The notes under the pieces were generated by a model. That model was not told where the DNA came from, searched no databases, and was given only the letters and a program-made list of their open reading frames with translations. From Gottschalkia acidurici 9a (GTDB lineage Bacteria > Bacillota > Clostridia > Tissierellales > Gottschalkiaceae), in the NCBI RefSeq assembly GCF_000299355.1, contig NC_018664.1, forward strand, positions 2,836,380-2,900,379: DNA of 64,000 nt. The letters are read 5' to 3'. The position numbers were made by a program, and so were the translations under genes. This document shows, piece after piece, positions 33,663 through 43,650 of the stretch. Numbering within the stretch: position 1 is the stretch's first letter; each line of letters begins with the position of its first letter.

Positions 33663-35066
33663 CTATCCTTTAATATATCTTGACAAGCTATCATTTATTT
33701 CATAGTACCAATAGTCTATATCTGAAAGTACTAATTTATTGATAACTTCATAATATTCTAGTATTACAGTGGTTTCATCTTCATAATAAAAGCATATAGC
33801 AAAGTCCGAACTACCTCTTATTGACAAATTGCCTTTATATGACTTTGTATCTTTGAATAACTTTAAAAAATCATCCAATTCTTTTCCTGTAATCTCTCTT
33901 CTGCTATAGTCACTTGTATCTATTATTTCAACTTTGTTTATCCTTGTGAATTCTAACTTAGATGGTTCAAAGCTTTCAGGTCTGAGATATCTTTTATCAT
34001 TTAGAGAAACTATTCCTGGAGCGTATCCTTCATATACTAGATAAGCACCAATTATTTCAGCATCTTCATTATAGTATATATATGCAATAATACCGTTACG
34101 ACTAATGTTTGTATTTTTTGATTTCCCTTTTAACTCGTATCCTATTAAAAATATTTCTTTTCCTTTATATTTCTCTAAGTTTAAACCTATATCTTTAGAG
34201 GTTTCAAATACTAATCTATTGTTATCTTCCAACTTTGACTTTTGATTATATACTTTCATATGAACACTATATTCATATTTTTCCAAAAATTCTTCTGCCT
34301 TTTCTTCTATTAGTATTTTACCATCAATATTAGAGTCTATAAAACTAAACTCTGGTAGTTCTGAGAAATCAGGAATCTTTGTCTCCTGTGGTACTCCTAC
34401 TATACCTTTAATTTCACTTCCTTTTACATCACTAACTCTTCCCATAAAAGTTGTATTGTTTTTAGATTCCATCACCTTAAAAAGCTCTGTAATCTGATCC
34501 CTTCTGACATAACGATTTTTTCCAAATGATAATATACTTTTTGATCTGTCCCAAATATTAGGTTTAACATCTTTTGTAAGATCATTTTCAAACATATAGT
34601 AAATAGCTTGTTCTTCTGTAAGATTAAAACCATTTTTAGCAGCTGTTATTCTAGCTATATCTCCTCTTGTTAATAACTCATCCTTTGCTTTATCATCATT
34701 GTATCCCTTCAAAGGTATTTCATATTTTCTTAGCTCATCATAGTAAACTTGAGACCAATGTGAGTATTCATTATCTTTAGCTTTATTTTCTTCAACATTT
34801 GTCGAAAATCTAGCTAGCATAACAACAAAATCTTTTTCTGTTATTTCTAAACTCGGTCTAAATCTTCCATCTGGATAGCCTTTTATTATTCCTCGATCTA
34901 ACGCCCAATAGATACTTTCTTTCCCTTGATAGTTTTCAAGAACATCCGAGAATTTTATCTGAGTAGCATGAATTAGTGTCTCAGATAGCAATGATGTCAA
35001 TATTACTATTATAGCAGCTATTATACTTATTCTTTCTAACTTAGTATTTGTATAATTTATGTTCAT
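33663..35066 (-). CDS. Secreted SLH-domain protein with DUF4830-like region
   Basis: 467 residues from ATG 35066, which has AGGAGG 5 nt upstream; the ATG at 35090 lacks an RBS. A signal sequence (~12-35) precedes SLH-type motifs: WALDRGIIKGYPDGRFRPS and ITEKDFVVMLARF, then weaker copies (LTRGDIARITAAK; VRRDQITELFKVM). SLH domains bind pyruvylated wall polymers. The middle holds a DUF4830-like segment (AEEFLEKYEY ... DIGLNLEKYKGKE), and the C-terminal ~150 residues form a beta-rich domain. It is probably attached to the cell wall; function unknown. It has its own terminator. Confidence 0.8.
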   Translation of the reverse strand: MNINYTNTKLERISIIAAIIVILTSLLSETLIHATQIKFSDVLENYQGKESIYWALDRGIIKGYPDGRFRPSLEITEKDFVVMLARFSTNVEENKAKDNEYSHWSQVYYDELRKYEIPLKGYNDDKAKDELLTRGDIARITAAKNGFNLTEEQAIYYMFENDLTKDVKPNIWDRSKSILSFGKNRYVRRDQITELFKVMESKNNTTFMGRVSDVKGSEIKGIVGVPQETKIPDFSELPEFSFIDSNIDGKILIEEKAEEFLEKYEYSVHMKVYNQKSKLEDNNRLVFETSKDIGLNLEKYKGKEIFLIGYELKGKSKNTNISRNGIIAYIYYNEDAEIIGAYLVYEGYAPGIVSLNDKRYLRPESFEPSKLEFTRINKVEIIDTSDYSRREITGKELDDFLKLFKDTKSYKGNLSIRGSSDFAICFYYEDETTVILEYYEVINKLVLSDIDYWYYEINDSLSRYIKG

Positions 35067-35238
35067 TTCTACCTCCTTTTTAATACTCATTTTATATGTG
35101 TTTATATATTAAGTCAATAATGTAAATAGTATCCATGTATTGTTGTTATAAGCTTTGTATTTCTTATAACTTATTGCATATGCTATAATTTAAATAACAT
35201 AATAAAAATAAATATATTTCGAAAGAGAGGAATTACAT

Positions 35239-35958
35239 ATGAAAGCACTTATGGACCTTCATTGTCACACGATTAATAGTGGTCATGCTTATAGTACTCT
35301 AGAGGAAATGATTGCTGGTGCTAAGAGAAAAGATATTAAAGTCTTAGGTATTTCTGATCATGCCCCTTCAATGCCTGGAGGTGCTCATAAATATTTTTTT
35401 CAAAATACTATAGTATGGCCTAGAGAGATTGACGGTTTGATTTTATTAAGAGGTATAGAAGCAAATATTATAGATTATGATGGTAATATAGACATAGATG
35501 AGGATACTTTAAAAAAGTTAGACTATGCTATAGCTAGTTTTCATCCTCCTTGCATAGATCCTGGATGTATAGATAAAAATACTAATGCTATAATAAATGT
35601 AATAAAAAATCCTTATGTGAAAATTATAGGACATCCTGATGACTCAAGATATCCTTTAGATTATGAATTAGTAGTAAAAGCTGCCAAAGAACATAATGTT
35701 GCTCTTGAAGTTAATAACTCTTCTTTAAATCCAGGGAGCTTTAGAGTTGGAGCTAATGAAAATGTAAAAAACTTTTTAAACCTTTGTAAAGAGAATAAAA
35801 CAAAAGTTATATTCGGTAGTGATTCCCATATTTCTTATGATGTAGCATCTTTTCATAATTCATTAAGTATTGCAGAGCAAGTAGGGTTTCCAATGGAACT
35901 TATTGTGAACTACAATAAAGATCTTATAAATGATTTAATCGGTAAAACAATTCTTTAA
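35239..35958 (+). CDS. PHP-domain phosphatase, YcdX family
   Basis: 239 residues. Metal-binding motifs of the PHP fold are in place: DLHCHTINSGHAYST (HxH), ISDHAP, ASFHPP, IIGHPDD and GSDSHISYD near the C-terminus. The GHAYSTLEEM and PGGAHKYFF stretches are those of the YcdX group, trinuclear-zinc phosphatases. The start ATG follows AGAGAGG. It is monocistronic and shares a bidirectional terminator with the convergent LysR gene. Substrate unknown. Confidence 0.88.
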   Translation: MKALMDLHCHTINSGHAYSTLEEMIAGAKRKDIKVLGISDHAPSMPGGAHKYFFQNTIVWPREIDGLILLRGIEANIIDYDGNIDIDEDTLKKLDYAIASFHPPCIDPGCIDKNTNAIINVIKNPYVKIIGHPDDSRYPLDYELVVKAAKEHNVALEVNNSSLNPGSFRVGANENVKNFLNLCKENKTKVIFGSDSHISYDVASFHNSLSIAEQVGFPMELIVNYNKDLINDLIGKTIL

Positions 35959-35968
35959 AATTAATAAG

Positions 35969-36006
35969 AAAAAGAGCTAATTATATTTTATAATCAGCTC
36001 TTTTTT
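35969..36006. terminator. Bidirectional terminator, PHP gene and LysR gene
   Basis: AAAAAGAGCT and AGCTCTTTTTT arms between two convergent genes, with A and T runs on opposite sides. Confidence 0.85.
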
Positions 36007-36011
36007 ATGCT

Positions 36012-36902
36012 TCAAACGTTAAACTCTGACATTTCTTTTAATAGTGATATAAAGTTCTGTGAGGTTTTAGATAGGTAGTGATCTTTAAGCCAAATTAATC
36101 CTGATGATGCTGTAAAACTCTCATCATCTATTTTATATGTTTTTATATTATAGTATTCTTTATGACTTTTAAGTATTGTCTCTGGTATAATAGTAGCTCC
36201 AAAGCCTGATGACACTAGTTGGAGTAAAACTAAGATATCAGAACATTCACATGTTACATTTATGTTTAGTTGTCGGGATGAAAATTGTTCTATTATCATA
36301 TTATAAAGACCTAGGCCTTCAGTGCTAGGTAATATAAGTGAATAATCCTTTATTTGTTCATAAGATACTTTATTCGAAGTAAGTTCAATATCTCTTGAAG
36401 TTACAAAGTAAAATGGTTCTGGTTTGAAGTAGTGTACACAAATTCCTTCTAATTCAACTGGAAAACGAATGATTGCTAGCTCTATAGCCCTCTCCTTTAA
36501 CAATTTATATAGTTGTCCCGATTCATTTTGTTGTATCTTATATGAAACATGAGGATATCTTCTTTGAAACTTATGAAGTATCTCTGATAGTTTATAGTAA
36601 GAAAGTGTATTAACGCCAATCAATAGCTTTCCTCTTTCTCCAATTCCAGTTTCTTTAACTTCTATATTAGATTCTTGTACTAGATTTAGTATTTTCAGAG
36701 CATTTTTATAGAGAACTTTTCCAGAGTCAGTTAACTCAAGGTATTTTCCCACCTTATATACTAACTTAACCCCAAGCTCTTCTTCCATAGAACTTAGTTG
36801 CTGACTCAATGGTGGTTGAGTCATATGGAGTCTTTTAGCAGCAGCAGTAATTTGTCTCTCCTCAGCAATAGCTATAAAGTAATTAAGTTGTTTAATATCC
36901 AC
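36012..36902 (-). CDS. LysR-family regulator divergent from a MATE gene
   Basis: 296 residues with the usual HTH (ITAAAKRLHMTQPPLSQQLSSME) and a substrate-binding-like effector domain (GKLLIGVNTLSYYKL). Sequence style is of the CynR/BenM-like group. The MATE exporter gene starts 201 bp away on the opposite strand, so control of that gene is likely. Its effector cannot be predicted. The stop is adjacent to the shared terminator. Confidence 0.88.
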   Translation of the reverse strand: MDIKQLNYFIAIAEERQITAAAKRLHMTQPPLSQQLSSMEEELGVKLVYKVGKYLELTDSGKVLYKNALKILNLVQESNIEVKETGIGERGKLLIGVNTLSYYKLSEILHKFQRRYPHVSYKIQQNESGQLYKLLKERAIELAIIRFPVELEGICVHYFKPEPFYFVTSRDIELTSNKVSYEQIKDYSLILPSTEGLGLYNMIIEQFSSRQLNINVTCECSDILVLLQLVSSGFGATIIPETILKSHKEYYNIKTYKIDDESFTASSGLIWLKDHYLSKTSQNFISLLKEMSEFNV

Positions 36903-37103
36903 CTATTATCACCTCTATGTATATGAAAATCATATGTGTTTTTAATATTATAAATATTTTTAATATCCTTAGTTATATGTTACCATAAATTAAGGTACTT
37001 AGTACTCTCTCTAATAGTAAAACGTTATTATTTAACCACTTAAGCTCCGTTTCCTTTAATTTAAAAATTTTATAAATAGTACACAGAAAGGGGTGTCTTC
37101 ATT

Positions 37104-38453
37104 ATGGCATTAGATATGAGATCCGGTAATCCAACCACTCAGATGTTAAAATTTGCGTTTCCTATGCTCATCGGTAATGTATTCCAACAACTTTACAATA
37201 TGGTTGACTCTGTAGTGGTTGGAAGATTCGTAGGTAAAAATGCACTAGCCGCTGTTGGTTCTTCTTTTTCACTTATGAATTTTATTACATTGCTGATTAT
37301 TGGGTTATGTATGGGAAGTTCAATAGTTATATCTCAGTACTTTGGTGCTGATGACTCTCAGCGTTTAAAACGTACCATCTCAACATCGTTTATTTTTATA
37401 ATTGGACTCACTATATTTTTATCAATAACTACATTTATATTCGCAAAACCACTTTTAATATTGATTAAAACTCCGGTAGAAATATTGGATGGTGCTGCTT
37501 CTTATCTTAGAATAATTTTTGCTGGATTAATATTTATATCATTATATAATATTGCGGCCGCACTTCTAAGAGCAGTTGGAGATTCAAAAACTCCTTTATA
37601 TTTTTTAATTGTTGCAGCTGTTATCAATGTTATACTAGACCTTGTGTTTATCATAAACTTTAACATGGGTATTGAGGGAGCCGCTTATGCAACAGTTATT
37701 GCTCAGGCTGTAGCTTCTATTTTAAGTTTAATATATATATTTTCCAAAGTTCCTATTCTAAAGATGAAAAGAAAAGAGTTTATATTTGATAAATCACTTT
37801 TTTCTGTAATAGCGAAATACAGTGTATTATCATCTATGCAACAGTCTATCATGGCTATAGGTATGGTTGCTGTACAAGGTCGTGTGAATATGTTTGGAGC
37901 AGACGTAATAGCTGCATATACAGCTGCTGTGAGAGTAGATTCCCTTGCGTATCTTCCTGTTCAAGATTTCGGTAATGCTTTTTCAACCTATGTAGCCCAA
38001 AATGTAGGAGCAGGTAAAATAGATAGAGTTAAGAAAGGATTTATCTCCTCGGTTAAAATAGTACTAGCATTCTGTATCATAACCTCTATCATAATACTCA
38101 CATTCTCAGAACAGTTTATGAAGATGTTCGTAGATCCTAGTGAAATTAAAGTAATCCAAACAGGTGTAGATTATATTTCTGTAGTAGGAATATTTTATTT
38201 ATTAATTGGATTCCTATTTTTATTCTATGGCTTATTCAGAGGAGTAGGAAGTTTATCTATGTGTATTGTTTTAACTGTAATATCTCTAGGAACTCGTGTA
38301 GTAATGGCATTTTCGCTTTCTTCTATTCCATTTATCGCAGAGAAAGGTATATGGTGGTCTATTCCTATAGGATGGATTCTAGCAGATATTGTTGGCTTTG
38401 TAGTGTATAAAAAAGGTAAATGGCAAAACCATATAACGATGTATTCTAAATAG
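37104..38453 (+). CDS. MATE-family efflux transporter
   Basis: 449 residues, 12 helices. MATE motifs: PMLIGNVFQQLYNMVDSVVVG in the first helix region (start), then GSSIVISQYFGADD and, in the second half, VQDFGNAFSTYVAQNVGAGK. These are of the DinF/NorM-like sodium or proton antiporter group that exports cationic drugs or metabolites. RBS AAAGGGGTG. It is transcribed divergently from the LysR regulator and ends in a terminator. Substrate unknown. Confidence 0.9.
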   Translation: MALDMRSGNPTTQMLKFAFPMLIGNVFQQLYNMVDSVVVGRFVGKNALAAVGSSFSLMNFITLLIIGLCMGSSIVISQYFGADDSQRLKRTISTSFIFIIGLTIFLSITTFIFAKPLLILIKTPVEILDGAASYLRIIFAGLIFISLYNIAAALLRAVGDSKTPLYFLIVAAVINVILDLVFIINFNMGIEGAAYATVIAQAVASILSLIYIFSKVPILKMKRKEFIFDKSLFSVIAKYSVLSSMQQSIMAIGMVAVQGRVNMFGADVIAAYTAAVRVDSLAYLPVQDFGNAFSTYVAQNVGAGKIDRVKKGFISSVKIVLAFCIITSIIILTFSEQFMKMFVDPSEIKVIQTGVDYISVVGIFYLLIGFLFLFYGLFRGVGSLSMCIVLTVISLGTRVVMAFSLSSIPFIAEKGIWWSIPIGWILADIVGFVVYKKGKWQNHITMYSK

Positions 38454-38464
38454 TGAATATAATA

Positions 38465-38516
38465 AAAATCACAAGTAACGATATAATTATTGACCGTTTC
38501 TTGTGATTTTATTTTT
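38465..38516. terminator. Terminator between MATE and chemoreceptor genes
   Basis: AAAATCACAAG and CTTGTGATTTT arms with a ~24-nt loop between convergent genes; T-run on the plus side. Confidence 0.75.
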
Positions 38517-38530
38517 AGCATATTATTCTA

Positions 38531-40240
38531 TTAAACAGTGAACTTTCCTATATGTTCTCTTAATACATTTTCAAATTCTGTTGATTCATTTGTCTTATCA
38601 TCTACTTCATGTGCCTTATCATTTACATATACCATTTTTTCAGCTATATTAGTAGTTCCGTGAGCCCCTTCATTAGCTGATTCTGCTACTTGCTCAATCG
38701 CTTGTAATACGTTTTGTACAGATGCTAATAATTCCTCTGAAGTTGAGCTAAATTCTGTAACTAAGTTATCTACAAAGTCTGAATCTTCACTGTACTTCTC
38801 TACTACCTCTAATATCATTTTGTAGTCATTAGAAACATTCTCCGTCATAAATAGTAATAGTCTATTTGAGCTATTAGTAAGGCCTTTAACTGATTCCATT
38901 ACTTTTTCAGTTACACTTTGTATTTGAACTACACTTTCCTCTGATTGGTGTGCTAATTTTCTTATTTCTTCAGCAACTACTGAAAAACCTTTACCTGCCT
39001 CTCCAGCTCTTGCAGCTTCAATAGCCGCGTTTAATGCAAGTAAATTAGTTTGTGCAGTAATATCCATTATAGCTTCAGATAATACTTCTATTTGCTCTAC
39101 AACCTTAACATTTTTAAGGGCTTCGTCTAGTTCTGATTCTGTTTGTACTAAGATTTCACTTGCTTTACTCTGTGCTTCAACAACTCTAACTTTTGTCTCA
39201 GCTGCTCTAGAACTTATTTCAGAAGCAGATATTGCGCCTTCCTGTGATCTCTTTGCAATAGATTCAGCTGCCCTTTCGATTTCTTTACTAGTTGCAGCCA
39301 TCTCTTCAGCAGATGCAGCTGTTTCCTCCATTCCTGCTGATATTTCTTGAGTTGTAGCAGATACCTCTTCTACTCCTTCTGTTAATTGACTTAGGCTTGT
39401 GTTTATAGCTTCATTTATTTCTATAGTAATCTCATTATTATCTTTAATTGATTTAATTATAACTCTTAAGTTGGATAAAAATGAATTGAATGCGTTAGCT
39501 AAGTCTGCTATTTCATCTTTAGAGTCAACTTTTATTTCCTGTGTTAAATCTCCCCCTCTTTCAGCAAGGGCAGTTATTTCTTTTTTTAGTATATTTAATG
39601 ATTTTATTATACCTAATATAATAACTCCTGCAAAAACTGATCCTACTATAGTTAATATAACAACTATAATTATAGATACAGCACTTGCTGCTTTATAAGT
39701 ATTATCCGCTTCTTTACTTGCTGTCTCTGCCATCTCTTTATTAAAGTTAGCAAGCTCTATTAAAGAATTTGATGCTGAGTCAAATGCATCTTTAGCTTCG
39801 CCGGTCATTATGACCATAGCTTCATCATTTCTACCCTCCATACTTAAATCCATTATCCTTTTATGAAGCTCGATATATCTATTCCACTCGCTCTTTACCA
39901 CTTCATATATTTTTTTATCTTTGTCGTTATAAAGTGACTTTTCATATGAACTCAAAGCATTTTCAATCTTTAATGACCTTTGATCTGCGTCTTCATGTAG
40001 CTCATTCATTTTATCTACATCAGTCTCAATTATGTATCTGTAATCTAATATTCTTAAATCTGAAGTCATTGTGTTAAGTTCCTCTGATAAAGTTATACCT
40101 GGTATCCATTGTTCTGAGATAACAAATGACTGATTACTTACTTGTTTTAAATTAACTGTGGAGAAAATACCCACAAAAATTAATGATAAAATTAGTGCTG
40201 AAATTAGAATAATTAGTTTGCTTTTAATAGTCTTTAACAA
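38531..40240 (-). CDS. Methyl-accepting chemotaxis protein (4HB sensor)
   Basis: 569 residues: helix ~10-30, a four-helix-bundle ligand domain (~31-185), helix ~188-212, HAMP (~213-270) and a long coiled-coil signalling domain. The hairpin tip is visible as [28 protein letters not shown]. It should bind ligand outside and control the CheA kinase in clusters at the pole. Gln/Glu-rich methylation segments ([20 protein letters not shown]) are present. No other chemotaxis genes are near. It is monocistronic; the upstream 280 bp contain no recognisable riboswitch. Confidence 0.92.
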   Translation of the reverse strand: MLKTIKSKLIILISALILSLIFVGIFSTVNLKQVSNQSFVISEQWIPGITLSEELNTMTSDLRILDYRYIIETDVDKMNELHEDADQRSLKIENALSSYEKSLYNDKDKKIYEVVKSEWNRYIELHKRIMDLSMEGRNDEAMVIMTGEAKDAFDSASNSLIELANFNKEMAETASKEADNTYKAASAVSIIIVVILTIVGSVFAGVIILGIIKSLNILKKEITALAERGGDLTQEIKVDSKDEIADLANAFNSFLSNLRVIIKSIKDNNEITIEINEAINTSLSQLTEGVEEVSATTQEISAGMEETAASAEEMAATSKEIERAAESIAKRSQEGAISASEISSRAAETKVRVVEAQSKASEILVQTESELDEALKNVKVVEQIEVLSEAIMDITAQTNLLALNAAIEAARAGEAGKGFSVVAEEIRKLAHQSEESVVQIQSVTEKVMESVKGLTNSSNRLLLFMTENVSNDYKMILEVVEKYSEDSDFVDNLVTEFSSTSEELLASVQNVLQAIEQVAESANEGAHGTTNIAEKMVYVNDKAHEVDDKTNESTEFENVLREHIGKFTV

Positions 40241-40449
40241 ATTAGTTCCGTTACATAAAACTTATAAAATCTACTCTGAATCTAACACTTACTTTCCTAC
40301 TTTACATATTTTATTTCATATTAGTAAGCAAAATAAATTAATAAGATTTACTAACAGATTCACCTCTTTCTATGTATTATGTTTTTTATAATCAGTTATA
40401 CATATATCGGCAAATTTCTATAGTATTTGTAGATTTTTTTAATATTTTT

Positions 40450-40501
40450 TAAAAAAACTCTTGTATTTTGTCTTTTTTAAAAATAAGCAAAATACAAGAG
40501 T
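40450..40501 (-). terminator. Terminator after osmC-like gene
   Basis: ACTCTTGTATTTT pairs with AAAATACAAGAGT; on the minus strand it ends in TTTTTTT. It lies 23 bp after the osmC-like stop. Confidence 0.85.
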
Positions 40502-40523
40502 CCTTTTTAATTTAATAAAACTA

Positions 40524-40919
40524 TTATTTTAATTCTAGGTTAAAGTCAGGTGCATTTAATATATTCTTCTTCACAGTACATAAATCTATAGATCTTAGTA
40601 TTGCATCTTTATATTTATCTGGGAATTGTTCTGGTAGAGTTACTTCAATATTAATTTTAGATATAAGTCCTTTTTCTTCATCTTTGTCTACATCTAAACT
40701 TACTTTTAATCCTTCTGTTTCTATTCCTTTGCTTTGACAAAAGCTAAGCGCATAAAAACCACTACATGACGCTATAGAAGCAAAGAATAAATCAAAAGGT
40801 GATGGTGCCGTTCCATCTCCTCCACTTAATTTAGGTTGATCAGTTTTCACCTTAAGTCCTTTTATATCTACATCTACTTTTTTTCCTCCTGGAAATGTTA
40901 CTTCTGCTAAAGACATCAT
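40524..40919 (-). CDS. OsmC/Ohr-family protein
   Basis: 131 residues (130 if the second Met is used). Two family cysteines are present, in ASIASCSGFYALSF and in SIDLCTVKKNI, with the acidic/Arg environment of the YhfA-OsmC branch (GGDGTAPSPFDLFFASI). Proteins of this group reduce organic hydroperoxides with lipoyl or dithiol donors. It is a single-gene unit with its own terminator. Role in peroxide defence is by family only. Confidence 0.88.
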   Translation of the reverse strand: MMSLAEVTFPGGKKVDVDIKGLKVKTDQPKLSGGDGTAPSPFDLFFASIASCSGFYALSFCQSKGIETEGLKVSLDVDKDEEKGLISKINIEVTLPEQFPDKYKDAILRSIDLCTVKKNILNAPDFNLELK

Positions 40920-41022
40920 CTCATCTCCTATTCGAATTTTATAATTTATATTATTATATTACCATATATATTTAATTATTTCAATATTGAGATATTTGAA
41001 TATTTATTTTACGTAGCTCACA

Positions 41023-41053
41023 TAAAAATACCTACAAGCATAGTTGTAGGTAT
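41023..41053 (-). terminator. Terminator after GGDEF-EAL gene
   Basis: ATACCTACAA-GCATAG-TTGTAGGTAT, followed on the minus strand by TTTTTATG. Confidence 0.8.
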
Positions 41054-41077
41054 GTGTAGTTAAAGTAATTTAATTTA

Positions 41078-43414
41078 TTAAATTCTATTATTTCTTAGCA
41101 TAGTTTCAAATATTTGATTAGATACAGGCTTACTAAATAGATATCCTTGAACATTGGCACAGTTCTTAGATTTTAAAAAATCCAATTGAACATTATTTTC
41201 AACACCCTCTGCTACTATATTAAGATTCAATTTCCGAGCTATAGTAATTATAGCTTCAATAATAGATTTATTGTCTTCATTAGATCCTATGTCTATTACA
41301 AATTCTCTTGGTATTTTTAGAGTATCGATAGGAAATCTTTTAAGGTAGCTTAAAGATGAATATCCTGTTCCAAAATCATCCATAGATACTTTTATTCCTA
41401 TACCTCTAAGTTCATTTAATTTAGATATAACTATATCTTCATTTTCCATAGCTACACTTTCAGTTATCTCTAAATCTAGATACTTAGGATCAAGCTTAAT
41501 TTCTTCTAAAGTTTGCTTTATAATTGTGGTGAAGTCCTCTTGTTGAAATTGATGTGGAGATATATTTATTCCCATCTTGAGGAAACTATAACCCATATCA
41601 TGCCACTCTTTTGCTTGCATACATGCTTCTTTTAAAACCCAATCTCCAATAGAGCCTATTAGTCCAGTTTCTTCAGCTACTGGTATAAATTCAAGTGGTG
41701 GTATGATTCCATACTCAGGATGATTCCATCTTATTAGAGCCTCAACTCCTACTATCTCACTCGTAAATATATCCACTTGTGGTTGATAATCTAGCGTTAA
41801 CTCATCTCTTTCTATCGCTTTATAAAGTTCTCTTTCAATAGTTAACTTTCTAGAAGCTAGTCTATCCATTTCATAGCCATAGAAAGTATATGTGTTTTTT
41901 CCTAGCTCCTTAGAATGATACATCGCAGTATCAGCATGCCTTGACAGAGTATCATAGTTATCACCATCTTCTGGATAAATTGCTACTCCTATACTACAAG
42001 TAACATATGTATGATATCCATCTAAATTTATAGGTTTTACTAACTCTTTGAGTATTCTTTCAGAGACCTCTATAATTGTCTGTTTGCTCTCTACATTCTC
42101 CACTATAACCGCGAATTCATCTCCACCTTGTCTAAATATAGTGCAGTTTGCATCCATACAATTATTTAAACGCTTAGCAACTTCTTTAAGTAATAGATCC
42201 CCAAAAGAGTGACCCATTGTATCATTAACTATCTTAAATCTATCTAAGTCTAGGAGCATTAAAGCTATAGTGTTTCTATTTATATTGGAATCATCTATTA
42301 ACTTTTTTAATTTATGTTCAAACAATCTTCTATTAGGAAGTTCTGTTAGGTGATCGTAAAAAGCTATATTAAAAAATTCTTCAGTTCTTTCTTTAACTTT
42401 CATTTCTAAGGTTTCATTTAAGTCTCTAAGCTTCTCTATTAAATTTTTATTTTGAAAGCTTACTATAATCTGTCTTATATTAATTAAAGTGATGCTTACT
42501 CCAAAGCAAATCCATATAACAATATCTTGTTTAGTAAGTACAAAACAAAACAATACTATAATAATTATACCTAATATCATACTAATTGATTCAATTGAAC
42601 ACTTACTTGTTTGTTTAGCTTTTAGTGATTGTTTATTATTTGATAAGTCTGATAGATATTCTAGTCCAGATAATAAAAGTATAAATTTATATATCGACAA
42701 CAATGGGTCTACTAAACTTCCAGTAGCATAATTCCCTTTGAATTCTAGGTAAGAATAACCTAAATCACCAATGCACATAATTAAAAATGCCACTACTATC
42801 ATAATAAAGCTTCTCTTATCTATATCTGTTCGATCCATACTTAAGTATAAACTAACTGAGCAAGATAGAATTCCAAAGCCTATAATAGGATAAAAAACGT
42901 AAGTTAATATTGCAAGAATATTTATTCCTTGTAAATCAGTAACATTAGGAGAAATTATATATGTCCATACTACAGCAACAGCTATACACATAGTAGTCAT
43001 AGTATCAAGCATTAAAATTAGATTAGACCTTTTAATTCTTTTATGATAGCATTTATAGAAAAGTGCGATCCAAAAGAAAAATGTACTCAATATCCAGAAG
43101 ATATCAGTAACACCTGGTGTAGGTGTATTCATGTTTAGGAATATTTCATAGTAATCTTTCACAAGCTGAGCAATAAGATTAGTTGCGATGCCTATTGAAA
43201 GAATAAGCCAAAAATAATCCCTTTTATTATGACGCCTTTTATGTATCTTAAAGAGTACTATTGATGTAATTAAAATGGGGATAGTGTGAAAAACATTTGC
43301 TACAGTATTAAAGTGCGGATTGTTATTTTTAAAGAATACAAGCCATATATAGTAAATCATTATATATAAAGATACTGATGCATATGCCAATTTCTTTTTT
43401 CTATTATAGTCCAT
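41078..43414 (-). CDS. Membrane GGDEF-EAL c-di-GMP protein
   Basis: 778 residues. About nine helices occupy residues 8-320, a putative membrane sensor of MASE type. A short coiled coil leads to a GGDEF domain (active motif GGDEF intact, preceded by FRQ; an RxxD I-site is not obvious) and then an EAL domain (GVEALIRWNHPE, with later metal/catalytic motifs LEITESV, MDDFGTGYSSL, AEGVEN). Both synthase and phosphodiesterase sites look intact, so it may be bifunctional. The RBS is GGGGGCAG. The HD-GYP gene upstream on the same strand also handles c-di-GMP, but a terminator separates them. Confidence 0.92.
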   Translation of the reverse strand: MDYNRKKKLAYASVSLYIMIYYIWLVFFKNNNPHFNTVANVFHTIPILITSIVLFKIHKRRHNKRDYFWLILSIGIATNLIAQLVKDYYEIFLNMNTPTPGVTDIFWILSTFFFWIALFYKCYHKRIKRSNLILMLDTMTTMCIAVAVVWTYIISPNVTDLQGINILAILTYVFYPIIGFGILSCSVSLYLSMDRTDIDKRSFIMIVVAFLIMCIGDLGYSYLEFKGNYATGSLVDPLLSIYKFILLLSGLEYLSDLSNNKQSLKAKQTSKCSIESISMILGIIIIVLFCFVLTKQDIVIWICFGVSITLINIRQIIVSFQNKNLIEKLRDLNETLEMKVKERTEEFFNIAFYDHLTELPNRRLFEHKLKKLIDDSNINRNTIALMLLDLDRFKIVNDTMGHSFGDLLLKEVAKRLNNCMDANCTIFRQGGDEFAVIVENVESKQTIIEVSERILKELVKPINLDGYHTYVTCSIGVAIYPEDGDNYDTLSRHADTAMYHSKELGKNTYTFYGYEMDRLASRKLTIERELYKAIERDELTLDYQPQVDIFTSEIVGVEALIRWNHPEYGIIPPLEFIPVAEETGLIGSIGDWVLKEACMQAKEWHDMGYSFLKMGINISPHQFQQEDFTTIIKQTLEEIKLDPKYLDLEITESVAMENEDIVISKLNELRGIGIKVSMDDFGTGYSSLSYLKRFPIDTLKIPREFVIDIGSNEDNKSIIEAIITIARKLNLNIVAEGVENNVQLDFLKSKNCANVQGYLFSKPVSNQIFETMLRNNRI

Positions 43415-43514
43415 ACATCTGCCCCCTAAGCGTATTCTTACTCTTTTTCTTTAATAATTTGTATTCGACAAAAGTTACCATATCCCTTTAATTTAGATAA
43501 TCTTGTATTAAAAG

Positions 43515-43557
43515 TAAGATGAGTTATAGAATTGTATATATTCTATAACTCATCTTA
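43515..43557 (-). terminator. Terminator after HD-GYP gene
   Basis: Two 18-bp arms (TAAGATGAGTTATAGAAT and complement) with a 7-nt loop, followed on the minus strand by CTTTTAAT. Confidence 0.8.
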
Positions 43558-43650
43558 TTTTCTAATTTCTAAAATTATTAATAATTTACTCTTATTGTAC
43601 ATTCGATATGTAATTTTTGAATAAAAAGCATCTATATATGACTTGTAAGA

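Noticed and set aside
38225-38521. 98-codon minus-strand ORF at the end of the MATE gene
   Set aside because: Shadow of the MATE C-terminus plus terminator sequence; no RBS.
40241-40523. c-di-GMP riboswitch before the chemoreceptor or GGDEF gene
   Set aside because: No GEMM-I or GEMM-II core sequence could be recognised in the gaps at 40241-40523 or 43415-43650.
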